Positions 15,085 through 24,177 of a DNA stretch of 64,000 bases are shown in pieces. The notes under the pieces were generated by a model. It was not told the origin of the DNA, did no database searches, and was given only the letters and a program-made list of their open reading frames with translations. The stretch comes from Paenibacillaceae bacterium (GTDB lineage Bacteria; Bacillota; Clostridia; Lachnospirales; Lachnospiraceae): positions 1-64,000 of the forward strand of contig SVDT01000002.1 of the NCBI GenBank assembly GCA_015057775.1, written 5' to 3'. Within the stretch, counting starts at the first letter, position 1; the number at the start of each line of letters is the position of its first letter. A program made the translations under genes and the position numbers.

Positions 15085-16527
15085 TTACCTGCCCATGTTC
15101 TTAACTGTTCTGCATAAATAAAAGAAACTTTCAATCTTAAACAGCCAGGAAAAGCCTGCATAAAACAGGACTCCTGTCACAATCTGCAAAGTCAGTGTCA
15201 GCAGAGTTCCATCTACCAGAAACTGCACGCTGTAAACCACACCGCACATGGCAGCCGATAAAAGCAGAGATGGGAATACATCTCTCCACTGCTGAAGAAA
15301 GCTATAGTGCAGAAGCTTCTTATTGGGATAGGCATTGATAAATGTACAGATAAAATCCGTCACCGCTCTTAATGCTACCATGGTATAAATTCCAAAGGGA
15401 ATGCTGATAATCAATGCCACCACACTGACTGCTTTTTTAATAATCTCCAGTTTTAAGAAAATCTCACTTCTTCCAAGGGCATTGATCGCCTGTAAATTGG
15501 CCACATGAAGGGGCCAGGTAGCATAGGCAATACAAAGGAGCCGGAGCATGGGAACACAAGGTAAATACTGGTCTGTCAGTAAAAGCTTTACCATAGGCTC
15601 TGCTACGGCAATCAGACCTGCCATCATGGGAAAAACAAGGTAGGAGCTTGTCACAATCGACCTTCTTACCATGCTTTTTACCCTCTCCCTGTCATCCTGA
15701 CAGGCAGAAAAAGCAGGGAGCATAACCGACTGGATCGCTGCCCCTAAATTATTGGCAATGAGTGCAGGGAACTGATTTCCTCTAGAGTATTGCCCCATCA
15801 TAGCCGAATTATATATTTTTCCAATCACCAGACCATAAACGTTGGTAAAAATCGTGTCAATGAGACCAGACATGAGAATCTTCCAGCCATATGAGAATAA
15901 CTCTCCCGCTTTTTGAATGGAAAATTTCAGACTTGGTTTCCAGGTCTTTAAAAAATGCAGCACAGCCATGAGAAAAAAACTGTAAAAAAACTGCTGCATG
16001 GCAAGTGCCCATAGTCCATATCCTTGTAAAGCCATCAGCACTCCGATGATGCCGGAACCTGCCGCAGCAAAGAGACTGGCCATACAAAGCTTTCTAAATT
16101 CCATGTTTCTGGAAACGGAAGCGGACTGCACCGATATGACTGCGCCGAAGAACAACGTCAGGGACAGAATCCTTAACACTGGTACGAACACTGGCTGTCC
16201 ATAAAAATCCCCGATTGCAGGCGCAGAAAAGAACAAAATTATATATAGAACGAAGGCAATCAGAAAGCTTACGCAAAAAGCAGAAGAATAATCTCTTTCA
16301 TCCACTTCCTGCTTCTGAATCAGAGAAGTGTTAAAACCACTCTGGACAAATACATTGCCGATGGTAATAAATATCATAATCAGCATGACTTCCCCGGATT
16401 CGGACGGCGTTAAAAGTCTGGCTAAAAGTACGGATACAAGGAACTGAATTCCCTGTGTTCCCCCATTTTCCATGACTTTCCAAAACAGTCCGGAAAGCAC
16501 TCTCTCTTTCATATTTTCCTGGTACAT
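15085..16527 (-). CDS. Lipopolysaccharide-type flippase (Wzx/WzxC-like)
   Basis: The 480-residue protein has twelve to fourteen membrane helices. LLARLLTPSESGEVMLIMIF after helix 1 and YSRGNQFPALIANN in the middle are typical of the WzxC/TuaB branch of polysaccharide flippases. It exports lipid-linked repeat units made by the neighbouring glycosyltransferases. The start at 16527 follows GAGGAG by ten bases. An in-frame TTG at 16545 is part of that ribosome site. It has its own promoter and ends 85 bases before the next flippase gene, whose promoter lies in that gap. Confidence 0.85.
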   Translation of the reverse strand: MYQENMKERVLSGLFWKVMENGGTQGIQFLVSVLLARLLTPSESGEVMLIMIFITIGNVFVQSGFNTSLIQKQEVDERDYSSAFCVSFLIAFVLYIILFFSAPAIGDFYGQPVFVPVLRILSLTLFFGAVISVQSASVSRNMEFRKLCMASLFAAAGSGIIGVLMALQGYGLWALAMQQFFYSFFLMAVLHFLKTWKPSLKFSIQKAGELFSYGWKILMSGLIDTIFTNVYGLVIGKIYNSAMMGQYSRGNQFPALIANNLGAAIQSVMLPAFSACQDDRERVKSMVRRSIVTSSYLVFPMMAGLIAVAEPMVKLLLTDQYLPCVPMLRLLCIAYATWPLHVANLQAINALGRSEIFLKLEIIKKAVSVVALIISIPFGIYTMVALRAVTDFICTFINAYPNKKLLHYSFLQQWRDVFPSLLLSAAMCGVVYSVQFLVDGTLLTLTLQIVTGVLFYAGFSWLFKIESFFYLCRTVKNMGR

Positions 16528-16569
16528 ACTGGCTTTTCTCCTCAATCATCCAATTTACATTTCCGCCTT

Positions 16570-16598
16570 ATTGTACTATATTGCCCAATAAATGTAAA
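16570..16598 (-). promoter_or_regulatory. Promoter of the WzxC-like flippase
   Basis: Minus-strand TTTACA (16593-16598), 17 bases, TACAAT (16570-16575). The last spacer bases and the -10 (ATATAGTACAAT) are identical to those of the GT8 promoter. Confidence 0.65.
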
Positions 16599-16683
16599 TC
16601 GTATATAGCATTTTCCAGTTAGTTATGTTAAAGTATTATGGAATCACTTTAAAATTTTTAATGATTTACAGGAGGTTTTTATC

Positions 16684-18129
16684 ATGCGTAAACTGACACG
16701 CGGCCTGGCGGCATTCTGCCTGACAGCTGCTCTTGTCCTGGGACAGGCTGCCCTTACGCGGGCGGATGAGGCATATGGACCGGGTTACAGGAATGGCGTC
16801 AGCCTCAGCGATAGCAGTAAGTCTGAAAAACAGAGTACAGCTGCAAGCGAGACTGAGGGAGGCGTAACTACAGAGGAAGCTGAAACCGCTTTGGCAAATG
16901 CAGGAATAGATATCGGAAAAGAAGGAGCTGGAGGAGGAGAAGACGGTGTTGTTGATGAAGCGACGCGGGCTGCTCAGGAAGCATTAAAAGCCAACTTCCC
17001 ACGACTTCAGACCACTGTTATGATTGGTGATGGCAACTGGACACAGCCTTTTGTCAACGATGCCTGGATCACCAACGATGGACAGGGCTTTCATGGATTA
17101 TCTACATTTCTCACGAATATCGTAGGAAACGTACTCTACCGGACCTACACATCAGGCACTGGCTGGTCCCCATGGGTCATGAACGGACAGCAGACAACCA
17201 ATTACCCCAATGACGTGAATATCGAAGCCATACAGATGAGGTTTTCCGGTTATGTAAACAACCAGTTCAATCTCTATTATTCAGCAAAATTAGACGATGG
17301 TACCACCACTGACTGGGCAAAGAACGGTACCAGTGCGGGAACCATGGGAACCGGACATTATATCACGGGCTTTCGTATGGCATTCTACGCTAAGAACTCT
17401 GCCTTCCCATATAAGACGGATAAGCCACTGATTTCCGCCACAAAAGACGGAATGCAGATTGTTGACGGCGGACTGCGCTACTTTAACGGAGACGGTACCC
17501 CTTTTACCGGCTGGGCATGGATCGAAAATGACCGGTATTATTTTAAGGACTCGCTTCCAGTTGTAGGCTGGCAGTACATCGACGGCTTCAAGTACTATTT
17601 TGATTTAAATTCTGGCAAGATGCTTACTGATTTAGAGCCCATCATTGGAAACTCGGGGCCATTTTTTATCAGCATCAACAAACAGATGAACTGCATGACA
17701 GTCTTTGCAAAGGACGGTGCCAACGGATTCATTATTCCGGTAAAGTCATTCCTTACCTCTACAGGTCCGGATACTCCGCTTGGAACCTTCCAGACACCGG
17801 TGAAATACCGCTGGCGGGATATGGATCACGGTATCTTTACCCAATATGCAACCCGTATCTGGAAGGGCTTTTTAATCCACTCCATTCTTTACAGCCGCCC
17901 GGATAAGATGACTCTCGATCCCTCTACATATAATTATTTAAGCATTGCTGAATCAGCCGGCTGTATCCGTCTCCTCTCCGGTGATGCCAAATGGATCTAT
18001 GATCACTGTGCTCTTGGAACTACCGTAACGATTTACGAATCTCCCGTTCCAGGACCATATGAAAGACCTGCCATCGAGCAGATCATACCGGATACACAGA
18101 CCTGGGATCCGACTGATCCAAACATGTAA
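16684..18129 (+). CDS. Secreted L,D-transpeptidase with wall-binding repeats
   Basis: The 481-residue protein has a signal peptide (about 1-27), a Ser/Glu-rich linker (35-105), a region resembling ChW repeats (about 110-235, with GWSPWVMNGQ and IEAIQMRF), choline/glucan-binding-type aromatic repeats (about 262-312, with FTGWAWIENDRYYF and VVGWQYIDGFKYYF), and a C-terminal YkuD domain (about 325-452). The catalytic pair would be His399 and Cys427. The motif reads SAGCIRL where SHGC is usual. It should cross-link or modify peptidoglycan, or attach proteins, at the wall outside the cell. The start follows AGGAGG by eight bases. It sits alone on the plus strand inside the polysaccharide cluster, which suggests a role in anchoring or accommodating that polymer. 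Confidence 0.85.
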   Translation: MRKLTRGLAAFCLTAALVLGQAALTRADEAYGPGYRNGVSLSDSSKSEKQSTAASETEGGVTTEEAETALANAGIDIGKEGAGGGEDGVVDEATRAAQEALKANFPRLQTTVMIGDGNWTQPFVNDAWITNDGQGFHGLSTFLTNIVGNVLYRTYTSGTGWSPWVMNGQQTTNYPNDVNIEAIQMRFSGYVNNQFNLYYSAKLDDGTTTDWAKNGTSAGTMGTGHYITGFRMAFYAKNSAFPYKTDKPLISATKDGMQIVDGGLRYFNGDGTPFTGWAWIENDRYYFKDSLPVVGWQYIDGFKYYFDLNSGKMLTDLEPIIGNSGPFFISINKQMNCMTVFAKDGANGFIIPVKSFLTSTGPDTPLGTFQTPVKYRWRDMDHGIFTQYATRIWKGFLIHSILYSRPDKMTLDPSTYNYLSIAESAGCIRLLSGDAKWIYDHCALGTTVTIYESPVPGPYERPAIEQIIPDTQTWDPTDPNM

Positions 18130-18143
18130 CAGCAGTATGAAAT

Positions 18144-19130
18144 TTAACCTTTACTTCCGGTAAATGATTTTCGAAGGAAACCATACAGGCCGGGAGTCCG
18201 GTATTGAAACTGAATAAAGAACCTGGTCATTGGCGTAAGTTCCTTATAATACCTTCGGTATGCAGGATTTAATATCTCCTTAAAATCCCTGGTATTGACC
18301 TTCGTCTGGTAATAGGTTCGTTTGGAAGCACTTATGGCGGCCGCCTTAAAACGGCCGCCTGTTGCTTTGTCAAATTCTTTATAAACCTGTCTCATACGCT
18401 CATAATAGGCCTGCTGCTTCGCGGCATAATTTCCTTTTCTTCCCTCAACAGTCCAGGAACCGGATACGCCTACCCGATATACACTCATGGGTTCATCCAT
18501 ATAATAACCATAACCATTCGCAGCTGCAATCAGCTGCAAAGGGGTATCTCCTACCGGACAATCCGTATAGTAATCAGGAAGCTCTTTTACAAGTCTTGCA
18601 GGAAATGCCATGGAAGACATGGCATACCCGGAAGTTTTATCGATGATCTCTTCTGGCGTGAGCACAGTGGTTTTCCGGTATGGTCTCATCTGGCTTTCGG
18701 TCACTGCTTTCCCCATCAACTGGATCTTTGCACTGTGAATGCAAAGGGTGCAGTCCGGATGGGACTCCATATAATCCACCTGCTTTTGAAGCTTGTCCGG
18801 GGAATCAAAGTAATCGTCCCCATCACACATGAATATATATTTTCCTCTTGCACGGGGAAAATTAAAAGCACCGCTTATGTTATCGATGCCCTGGGAATAC
18901 TGATTTTCTGTCTGAATCAGAGGCCGGATCTTATCCGCATACTTTGCTGCATATTCCCTGATGATATCTCCTGTCCCGTCCGTGGAAGCATCATCATGAA
19001 CCAGAATCTCATACTCAAAGTCCGTCTTCTGCATCAGAAAGCTGTCAAGAGCCTGGCGGATGAAGGCACCATGGTTATAGGTGACACAGTTAATGCTGGC
19101 CATGATTTCGCTATTTGATCCGTCTTTCAT
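18144..19130 (-). CDS. GT2 glycosyltransferase
   Basis: The 328-residue enzyme shows the GT-A nucleotide-binding start ASINCVTYNH, then VHDDASTDGT and CDGDDYF as the DXD region. These are typical of capsule and O-antigen GT2 enzymes. The donor sugar cannot be read from sequence. It is the last gene of the glf-to-GT2 series and overlaps the ATP-grasp gene by four bases (ATGA). Its stop is 15 bases from the convergent transpeptidase stop, with no evident terminator hairpin between them. Confidence 0.82.
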   Translation of the reverse strand: MKDGSNSEIMASINCVTYNHGAFIRQALDSFLMQKTDFEYEILVHDDASTDGTGDIIREYAAKYADKIRPLIQTENQYSQGIDNISGAFNFPRARGKYIFMCDGDDYFDSPDKLQKQVDYMESHPDCTLCIHSAKIQLMGKAVTESQMRPYRKTTVLTPEEIIDKTSGYAMSSMAFPARLVKELPDYYTDCPVGDTPLQLIAAANGYGYYMDEPMSVYRVGVSGSWTVEGRKGNYAAKQQAYYERMRQVYKEFDKATGGRFKAAAISASKRTYYQTKVNTRDFKEILNPAYRRYYKELTPMTRFFIQFQYRTPGLYGFLRKSFTGSKG

Positions 19131-20113
19131 ATCTTAGTCCCTTCCTTATCAAGTACCTTTGTTACGTATTCCTCGTATTTTCTGGCAATATACATTTCCT
19201 TAACAGGGACGGCAGGCATAATGTCCTCCCCCTGGAAACACCTCACATGGTTTAAGACGCAGTCATATCCAGCCATACAGGAAAATTCCACGCCGCCTGA
19301 AAACCTGGGATTGCATTCCAGCATGGAAAAGGTTCCATCTTCCCCTTCAATAAATTCAAAATTGACACAACCCTGAATTCCCAAGGCAGTTGCTGCCTCT
19401 TTGCATACTGTTTCCAGAGTCGGATTTGAAAATACCAGAACAGATGTGCCAGCGCCATTGGGGGTCCGAAGCAATTCCTTACGGCACACAGCTGCTGACC
19501 GCCCTGTGTCCGTCTGGTGCACTACATCTACAGTAATAATACTTCCCTTAAAATAGGGCTGCACCACGTAATTATCTGCTTCCCCTCCGGCAAGAAACCG
19601 CTCCATTTCTTCCTGATTGTGAAGATAGGAAAGGCCCTGGCTGCTTCTTCCATTATATGGCTTTACAACTGCCGGATAGGAAATGGATTCAGAAGAAATA
19701 CCAGCCAGCATTCTGGTAGGTATCATATTTCCAATCCCTCTTTCAGAAAGAAACTCATAAAGTTTCATTTTATCTCTGCAAACCGTTATGGTATCTTCTG
19801 GTGACAGGCATAACGTCACTCCTGCTTCCTTTAATTTGTTTCTGTGACGGTTCCATACATCTACTTCTGCATCGGTTAAAACGATTAGTCCGTCAGCCCC
19901 TTCCTTTTTGCAGATAGTCAGGATTTTCTCTACATACTCCTCTTCCTGTGTTGCAAGTGGAACCTGATAAAAAACAGAAACACTGGAAGAATCAGCAATC
20001 CATTCTGCCGGATATATATCGCAGCCGATCACTTTAAGACCCATCATTTTCAAATTTTTAATTACAATGTCAGCGGAAAATGATCCGATTGCGGTTACAA
20101 CTGCTGCTTTCAT
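19127..20113 (-). CDS. ATP-grasp ligase (carbamoyl-phosphate-synthase-like)
   Basis: The 328-residue protein has an N-terminal pre-ATP-grasp fold (AAVVTAIGSFSADIVIKNL), a central ATP-grasp part (VVKPYNGRSSQGL), and the magnesium-binding end NFEFIEGEDGTFSMLECNPRFSGG. It should form an amide or related bond using ATP. The start at 20113 is chosen because its ATG overlaps the aminotransferase stop (ATGA) and is preceded by AAAGGGAAAC. A frame back to 20158 has no ribosome site. The tight coupling suggests that it acylates the amino sugar made by the aminotransferase, perhaps with an amino acid. That step is inference. Carbamoylation is another option. Confidence 0.78.
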   Translation of the reverse strand: MKAAVVTAIGSFSADIVIKNLKMMGLKVIGCDIYPAEWIADSSSVSVFYQVPLATQEEEYVEKILTICKKEGADGLIVLTDAEVDVWNRHRNKLKEAGVTLCLSPEDTITVCRDKMKLYEFLSERGIGNMIPTRMLAGISSESISYPAVVKPYNGRSSQGLSYLHNQEEMERFLAGGEADNYVVQPYFKGSIITVDVVHQTDTGRSAAVCRKELLRTPNGAGTSVLVFSNPTLETVCKEAATALGIQGCVNFEFIEGEDGTFSMLECNPRFSGGVEFSCMAGYDCVLNHVRCFQGEDIMPAVPVKEMYIARKYEEYVTKVLDKEGTKI

Positions 20114-21240
20114 ACGCTCTGTTTCCCTTTCTGTGCGGCACTTAGAATTATCTCGCATATCCTGTCCACATCTTCAAGAGGCAGATCTGCATAAAGGGGC
20201 AGGGTAAGAACACTGTCTGCTGCCCGTCTGGCACATGGAAGCTCAAGAACCGAAAAACGCTCCCTGTAGCATTCAAAATCCGTAATGAGGGGATAGAAAT
20301 ATTTTCTTGCAAAGATATTATGGGTAGCGAGAAGATCATATACCTGATTCCTGGTCAGTTCAAATCCATCAAACGACACAGGAAAATACGCATAATTCTG
20401 ACTGATTCCCTGCTTTATGGGATTAAGGCGAATTCCCGAAACTCCTTGTAAATGCTCCCGATAACGTTCTGAAACCAGTCTGCGTTTTTCAATATTTTCC
20501 TCTACATGACGCAGATTGCAAATTCCCATGGCAGCCTGGAATTCATTCATCTTTGCATTACCGCCTATATATTCCACGGATTCTTTTCCGGTTATTCCAA
20601 AGTTTTTTAAATAATTAAGCAGAATTTCCAGGGATGGATCTTTAAAAGTAACTGCTCCGCCCTCTATGGTATTATATACTTTAGTAGCGTGAAAGCTGAA
20701 CATGGATGCATCTCCGTAGGTTCCAATTCCACGATGATTCACCTCTACGCCAAATGCATGTGCTGCATCGTAAATCACTTTTAAGTTGTGCTTTTTGGCT
20801 ATGGACTCTATTTTATCCACATCACAGACATTACCATACACATGCACCGGAAGAATGGCTGTGGTTTTATCTGTAATCAGCGCTTCAATCTGATCGGCAT
20901 CGATGGTGTAGTCGTCTTCTCTGATATCGCAGAATACTGGCGTGAGATTATTTCTTATAATCGCATGGGTGGTGGAAGCAAAGGAAAAAGGGGTGGTAAT
21001 CACCTCTCCGGTTAGGTTCATCGCCTGCAGCGCCATCTCAAGAGCCATATGTCCGTTCACAAACAGCAGAAGATTTTCCGCTTTTAAATATTCCTTCAGC
21101 TGATCCTTTAATCTGTCGTGAAATTCACCCATATTGGTCATCCAGGCAGTTTCCCAGATCGGTTTGATCTCAGCAATAAATTCTTCGTAGGAAGGCATAG
21201 AAGCCCTCGTTACCAGTATTTCTTTTTCATTTGGTATCAT
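20110..21240 (-). CDS. DegT/DnrJ/EryC1-family sugar aminotransferase
   Basis: The 376-residue PLP enzyme transfers an amino group to a keto-sugar nucleotide. Visible marks are TPFSFASTTHAI, the aspartate in YDAAHAFG, and the PLP lysine in SFHATKVYNTIEGG at about residue 181. Length is normal. I choose the ATG at 21240, nine bases after GAGGAG, over an upstream ATG at 21264 that has no ribosome site. It is followed by the overlapping ATP-grasp gene and sits among GT2 genes, so it probably makes an amino-deoxy sugar for the surface polymer. The dehydratase that would make its keto-sugar is not in the window. Confidence 0.87.
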   Translation of the reverse strand: MIPNEKEILVTRASMPSYEEFIAEIKPIWETAWMTNMGEFHDRLKDQLKEYLKAENLLLFVNGHMALEMALQAMNLTGEVITTPFSFASTTHAIIRNNLTPVFCDIREDDYTIDADQIEALITDKTTAILPVHVYGNVCDVDKIESIAKKHNLKVIYDAAHAFGVEVNHRGIGTYGDASMFSFHATKVYNTIEGGAVTFKDPSLEILLNYLKNFGITGKESVEYIGGNAKMNEFQAAMGICNLRHVEENIEKRRLVSERYREHLQGVSGIRLNPIKQGISQNYAYFPVSFDGFELTRNQVYDLLATHNIFARKYFYPLITDFECYRERFSVLELPCARRAADSVLTLPLYADLPLEDVDRICEIILSAAQKGKQSV

Positions 21241-21275
21241 TCTACCATTCTCCTCATTTCCCATGTACTGCTTTG

Positions 21276-22196
21276 TTAAATAGAAAACATCTGTAAAAGC
21301 GTTCTGACACGGGTACTTTTAAACAATTTGTATTTTAAAATAGTCTTTATTTTTCCTGCCCTGCTTTTGCGGCAAAGGGTTATAAATTCTTCAAACAACT
21401 CTCTCTGAGCGGGCGTCATGGACCGACTGTAGATAGAAAGAAAGGATTTCGCCTGCTCAAACAGGAGACGGTAATTTTCCCGGACTTTCTCCTGTCTTCT
21501 CATTCTCTCAGACAGCTGTTTCATACCGCTTTTTGCACCAACCTGATTGTTACCATGCTGCCGGTAGCGAACCAGTGGACGGTCAATATAGGAAATTTTC
21601 CCAAAACAGCTTGCCACAAGACCGAGCCACCAGTCATGCATGACACAGGTATTCGGGATTTGCTCCGTCAGATTTTTTAAGGACCGGTTAATCATCATGG
21701 TATTGCCTGTGATATTATTTTCCACCAGATAATGGCCGGTACGGTTATCAAAAACTCCAATCTTCTGGTATCTTGCCATGGAAGGGTGAAGTACCGTTCC
21801 CGCCGCATCTGTAACAGACAAATCCGAATGGATCAGAATAGGCATATCCTTTCCCCATTTCTTTTCCATCTTCTTCATCTCTCTTAAGGTAACCTCTACT
21901 TTATCAGGCAACCAGATATCATCCTGATCACAAAACATCAGATACTCATCAGACGCAGATTTTAAAAGCCGAAAGAAATTGTCCCTGGCACTGCCTGATG
22001 GTTTTAAATTCTTTAAGCTTTTTATCCGGTCTGGAAATCTGTTTTCATATTCTGAGATGATTTGGGGAGTTCTGTCAGAGGAACCGTCATCGGAAATTAA
22101 AATGGTAAATTCCTGATTAGTCTGTCCCAAAAGTGATTCCATCTGTTCTCTTAGATATCTCTCTCCATTCCAGGCAGCCAAAAGTACTGTTATCAT
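21276..22196 (-). CDS. GT2 glycosyltransferase (rhamnosyl/galactosyltransferase-like)
   Basis: The 306-residue protein begins with MITVLLAAWNGERYL and has ISDDGSSDRT and CDQDDIWLPDK. These motifs define a common capsule GT2 subfamily that includes alpha-L-Rha alpha-1,3-rhamnosyltransferase-like enzymes. The start at 22196 follows GAGGGG. A longer frame to 22226 overlaps the upstream gene. It lies 35 bases upstream of the aminotransferase in a closely packed series. Confidence 0.83.
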   Translation of the reverse strand: MITVLLAAWNGERYLREQMESLLGQTNQEFTILISDDGSSDRTPQIISEYENRFPDRIKSLKNLKPSGSARDNFFRLLKSASDEYLMFCDQDDIWLPDKVEVTLREMKKMEKKWGKDMPILIHSDLSVTDAAGTVLHPSMARYQKIGVFDNRTGHYLVENNITGNTMMINRSLKNLTEQIPNTCVMHDWWLGLVASCFGKISYIDRPLVRYRQHGNNQVGAKSGMKQLSERMRRQEKVRENYRLLFEQAKSFLSIYSRSMTPAQRELFEEFITLCRKSRAGKIKTILKYKLFKSTRVRTLLQMFSI

Positions 22197-22219
22197 TCTA
22201 TCCCCTCTTTCCCTGTCAT

Positions 22220-23116
22220 TTACCATGACATTCCCAGAATCTTTGTTAAAAACCAGATCTCAAACATGAGAAATTCCAGGAATACTTTTGCAGCAAATTC
22301 CTGAAACCGGTTTATTTTTAAATATTTTATATAATAATGAAGCTTACTTTTATGAAGCAGCGCCTGTTTTTTCAGAATAGAGCTAACGGATTTGTCAATG
22401 GAGACGGAATGAAGATGTAAGTAAGTCCGGTCAAGAAGAAGGAGTGTTCGGTACCCCTTTTTCTTCAACTGATACCCAAGTATCTTTTCTTCATAATAAA
22501 GAAATACTTCCTCATCATAAAGGCCGCATTCCATCATTGCCTTCACGTCAGCCAGTAAAAGAGAACCCGGAACTGCATCCGCCCACGCACAGCGTTCCGC
22601 TGCCACAGGTGTTGTCAGTTGAAATGCCCGTTTTCCCGGTTCATCCGTGAGCCACCGTTTCAATAACCGTCGTGTAACCAGCCCCGTATCAAGCAAATCC
22701 GCAAACAGACCAGTCAGTTTCCAGCCCATCAGTCCTTTTCTGCCCCTTTGGTCGACCGGCACGGCAGCAGTGACTGCAATTCGTTGGTCCGCCAGAAATG
22801 CGTTCTTCATGGCATCGATCGTCTCCTCTGTAACCATGACATCGGGATTTGCAATTAATACGTGAGTGGCGTCAAGCTCCCTGTAAGCATAACGGATTCC
22901 AAGATTATTTCCATAACCATACCCGCCGTTTTTTAAGGAGCCGATCACGTGTACACCGCCGCCATCTAAATCCTTTAATCTGGCGGCCGAATCATCTGTG
23001 GAATGATTATCCACCACAACAATGGAATCAAGAGAAGAATAATCTTTCAACCCCTGAACCAGTTTTATCGTAGTATCGGCATCATTGTAGTTTAAAATGA
23101 TACAACTTACATTCAT
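22220..23116 (-). CDS. GT2 glycosyltransferase
   Basis: The 298-residue protein has SCIILNYNDADTT, VVDNHSTDDS and IANPDVMV, the usual marks of the WbbL-like GT2 group (rhamnosyl or galactofuranosyl transfer to a lipid-linked acceptor). With UDP-galactopyranose mutase in the same cluster, galactofuranosyl transfer is a reasonable guess, but sequence alone does not decide it. The C-terminal region is rich in basic and hydrophobic residues, consistent with peripheral membrane binding. Confidence 0.82.
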   Translation of the reverse strand: MNVSCIILNYNDADTTIKLVQGLKDYSSLDSIVVVDNHSTDDSAARLKDLDGGGVHVIGSLKNGGYGYGNNLGIRYAYRELDATHVLIANPDVMVTEETIDAMKNAFLADQRIAVTAAVPVDQRGRKGLMGWKLTGLFADLLDTGLVTRRLLKRWLTDEPGKRAFQLTTPVAAERCAWADAVPGSLLLADVKAMMECGLYDEEVFLYYEEKILGYQLKKKGYRTLLLLDRTYLHLHSVSIDKSVSSILKKQALLHKSKLHYYIKYLKINRFQEFAAKVFLEFLMFEIWFLTKILGMSW

Positions 23117-23127
23117 ACCTGCTCCTT

Positions 23128-24105
23128 TTAAGATCCTTTTCTGGAATTTACAAGCTTCATTCCAAAATGGTGGCTGATAAAATCACGAAACGGAGGGCAC
23201 AAATAGGTGGCATAATTCATAAGATGATAAGCTGCCATATAAAACCGGTTTCCCTTTTCTTTTGGAGTTCCTGCCCATGGAGTTTTCGCCAGATACTTGT
23301 CGTAAGCTCTGCGGTAGTGATTTAGATTCCCTTCCTTCCAGGGTCTCTCGTCCCCCATAAAATGAAGGATGGCCGGATGTCTGCCAGCTTCCCGGAAGCC
23401 ATTTTCCGTAATGAGTGCGTACACCGGAGACAGTCGGACTAAATGCCTGTAATGGAAATACCGGTAGTTGGTAAAATAATTGTAACGGGGAGAAAGAGGT
23501 CTGATTCGGCCCTTTAAACTTCCATTAATGGTATCCTGATCTCCTGCAAACAGTTTACCTCCCTTGGATCGGTAAAAATCAAGAAGCTTCTTTTGAACAT
23601 TCTCTTCTCTCCAGCGTGTTAAATCAATTAAAAGCACCCCTGAATTAAAATAGGGTTCTTCCGGTCTTAATCCGATCTCTTCTTTAATACAAGGATAAAT
23701 GGTTGGCTCCATGACAGCGCCTAACAGGAACGGACCCAGATCAGCCTTCCATAATTTTTCCAAAGAAGACAATATCACGGTATCGCAATCCAGATAAAGT
23801 ACCCGTTCCACATGTTCTGGGAGTACATCTCCTAGAAACAAGCGGGCCATAATGCTTAAATCAAATCCTCCTGTGTCCACCTCGTGGGAAAACCGTTCCT
23901 TTAAATTCCCCAGTTCAATCACAGAAAGCTCACGATCAAATTCCTGTGCGATCCCGCATAAGCGGTCTTTTGATTCCTTTGACAACCCCATGGATAAAAC
24001 CCAGACATCAAGCGTTTCAATCTTTTGATTCCGATCAAGAAGAGAGTAGAGAGAGACAGCAAGGTGTCTGGCAAACTTATCGTTGGAAGCGTAAACTATA
24101 TTCAT
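23128..24105 (-). CDS. GT8 family glycosyltransferase
   Basis: The 325-residue protein is a retaining GT8 enzyme (LgtC/GspA-like): IVYASNDKFARHLAVSL at the N-terminus, the DXD motif in VLYLDCDTVIL, GDQDTING, and HFMGDERPW near the end. It uses a UDP-hexose, usually galactose or glucose. The start at 24105 follows GGGGAGG. It is the first gene of its transcript, with a promoter 34 bases upstream. Confidence 0.88.
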   Translation of the reverse strand: MNIVYASNDKFARHLAVSLYSLLDRNQKIETLDVWVLSMGLSKESKDRLCGIAQEFDRELSVIELGNLKERFSHEVDTGGFDLSIMARLFLGDVLPEHVERVLYLDCDTVILSSLEKLWKADLGPFLLGAVMEPTIYPCIKEEIGLRPEEPYFNSGVLLIDLTRWREENVQKKLLDFYRSKGGKLFAGDQDTINGSLKGRIRPLSPRYNYFTNYRYFHYRHLVRLSPVYALITENGFREAGRHPAILHFMGDERPWKEGNLNHYRRAYDKYLAKTPWAGTPKEKGNRFYMAAYHLMNYATYLCPPFRDFISHHFGMKLVNSRKGS

Positions 24106-24138
24106 AATAACCTCCCCGCATACCAATTTTATCGTTGT

Positions 24139-24167
24139 ATTGTACTATATCTGCCTGGAAAAGTAAA
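24139..24167 (-). promoter_or_regulatory. Promoter of the GT8-to-GT2 operon
   Basis: Minus-strand TTTACT (24162-24167), 17 bases, TACAAT (24139-24144), within the context GTTTACTTTTCC. It lies between the glf stop and the GT8 start. Confidence 0.65.
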
Positions 24168-24177
24168 CAGCCGGCGG

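Noticed and set aside
16528..16545. TTG start for the WzxC-like flippase
   Set aside because: It overlaps the GAGGAG ribosome site. The ATG at 16527 has the right spacing.
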